Shown piece after piece: positions 32,053 to 32,305 of a stretch of 32,305 nt of DNA (the stretch's first letter is position 1; every line of letters starts with the position of its first letter). Under the pieces are notes generated by a model. That model had not been told where the DNA came from, ran no database searches, and saw nothing but the letters and a program-made list of their open reading frames with translations. This DNA comes from Burkholderiales bacterium (lineage in GTDB: Bacteria; Pseudomonadota; Gammaproteobacteria; Burkholderiales; CAIKXV01), in NCBI GenBank assembly GCA_014379045.1, contig JACMMK010000199.1, positions 1-32,305 on the forward strand, given 5' to 3'. The translations under genes were made by a program, and so were the position numbers.

Positions 32053-32305
32053 TCAGGGTGGCGAAGTCACCGCCGCAGGCAGCGGATACGTCGGGTATGC
32101 CTTGCGGAACTCGGCCAGCGCGTTGCCGGCTTCGACGAGGCGACCCGCACGGCGCAACGCGACGATCTCCTCGATCCATTTGTCGGGGGCGCGCGGCACC
32201 GCGGACGGCGCATCGACCCGATCCGCCGATGCTCCCGGCGCAGTTTCCGCGACCCGAGCGCGAGTGCGCGCACCTTCCGCGCCACGACCGGGCGGCTCGG
32301 CCACC
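32053..32305 (-). CDS. C-terminus of an unidentified protein (runs off right edge)
   Basis: The frame is open from the right edge to the stop at 32053. The visible 83 or so residues are a disordered Ala/Arg/Pro-rich stretch followed by a helical end, DKWIEEIVALRRAGRLVEAG and then ALAEFRKAYPTYPLP. This ending (a short helix-turn-helix followed by FRxxYPxYPLP) is common at the C-termini of anti-sigma-factor-like membrane proteins in beta- and gammaproteobacteria. The identity is only suggested. The GTG at 32304 is probably internal and not a start. Confidence 0.6.
   Translation of the reverse strand, partial: VAEPPGRGAEGARTRARVAETAPGASADRVDAPSAVPRAPDKWIEEIVALRRAGRLVEAGNALAEFRKAYPTYPLPAAVTSPP

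Noticed and set aside
1..32305. CRISPR array, tRNA, rRNA, prophage or insertion sequence
   Set aside because: No regularly spaced repeats, no RNA gene pattern, and no integrase, transposase or phage structural motifs were seen on either strand.

Overview
This is a high-GC window from a heterotrophic betaproteobacterium, most likely Burkholderiales. The evidence is four Bug-family (tripartite tricarboxylate) periplasmic binding proteins, a phasin for polyhydroxyalkanoate granules, a PaoABC-type periplasmic aldehyde oxidoreductase and a STAS-MlaE/MlaF/MCE lipid transport operon. Nearly all metabolic genes are on the minus strand. No rRNA, tRNA, CRISPR array, integrase or transposase was seen.

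Layout. 1-667: N-terminal part of a multi-pass membrane protein (minus). 0.8-4.7 kb (minus): a small catabolic cluster made of a Bug binding protein, a broken creatininase-family gene, an HpcH/HpaI aldolase, an Asp/Glu racemase-like (arylmalonate decarboxylase/maleate isomerase) enzyme and a VOC protein. A YbdL-type methionine aminotransferase diverges from it across a short intergenic region holding a clean dyad. 6.2-8.4 kb: a frameshifted pyridoxamine-phosphate-oxidase-like gene, a GIDE-domain membrane protein and two tiny overlapping membrane ORFs. 8.5-16.2 kb (minus): a complete paoABC-like operon, an AraC regulator, and a second, orphan PaoC-like molybdenum subunit coupled to an unrecognised 113-residue ORF. 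16.5-19.4 kb is an accessory stretch: an NTF2-like/pentapeptide fusion, a 3' remnant of a third molybdenum subunit, about 0.85 kb of poorly coding DNA, a small two-helix membrane protein and a glycolipid-binding-domain protein. 19.5-23.4 kb (minus): three Bug binding proteins and a second racemase-like enzyme. 23.5-24.9 kb: an AcuI/YhdH-type reductase and a HinT nucleotide hydrolase. 25-28.8 kb: a four-gene lipid ABC transport operon. 29.2 kb: phasin with a readable promoter and terminator. 29.9-31.9 kb: an HDOD-receiver-GGDEF signalling protein split by one in-frame stop. 32.05 kb to the edge: the C-terminus of an unidentified protein.

How the genes fit together. The Bug proteins probably capture carboxylates or related small acids in the periplasm. 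The racemase/decarboxylase-like enzymes, the aldolase and AcuI would process such acids or their CoA esters in the cytoplasm; this is inferred from proximity. No TctA/TctB membrane partner is present. The PaoABC-like enzyme would oxidise aldehydes in the periplasm, probably under the AraC regulator.

The most unusual features are a 40-bp element shared upstream of the two molybdenum-enzyme loci, a 60-80 bp palindrome-containing repeat present at two distant operon junctions, and an NTF2-like domain fused to a glycine-containing pentapeptide solenoid. Four genes are broken or truncated within 32 kb. That suggests either local gene decay or assembly error, and sequence alone cannot separate the two.
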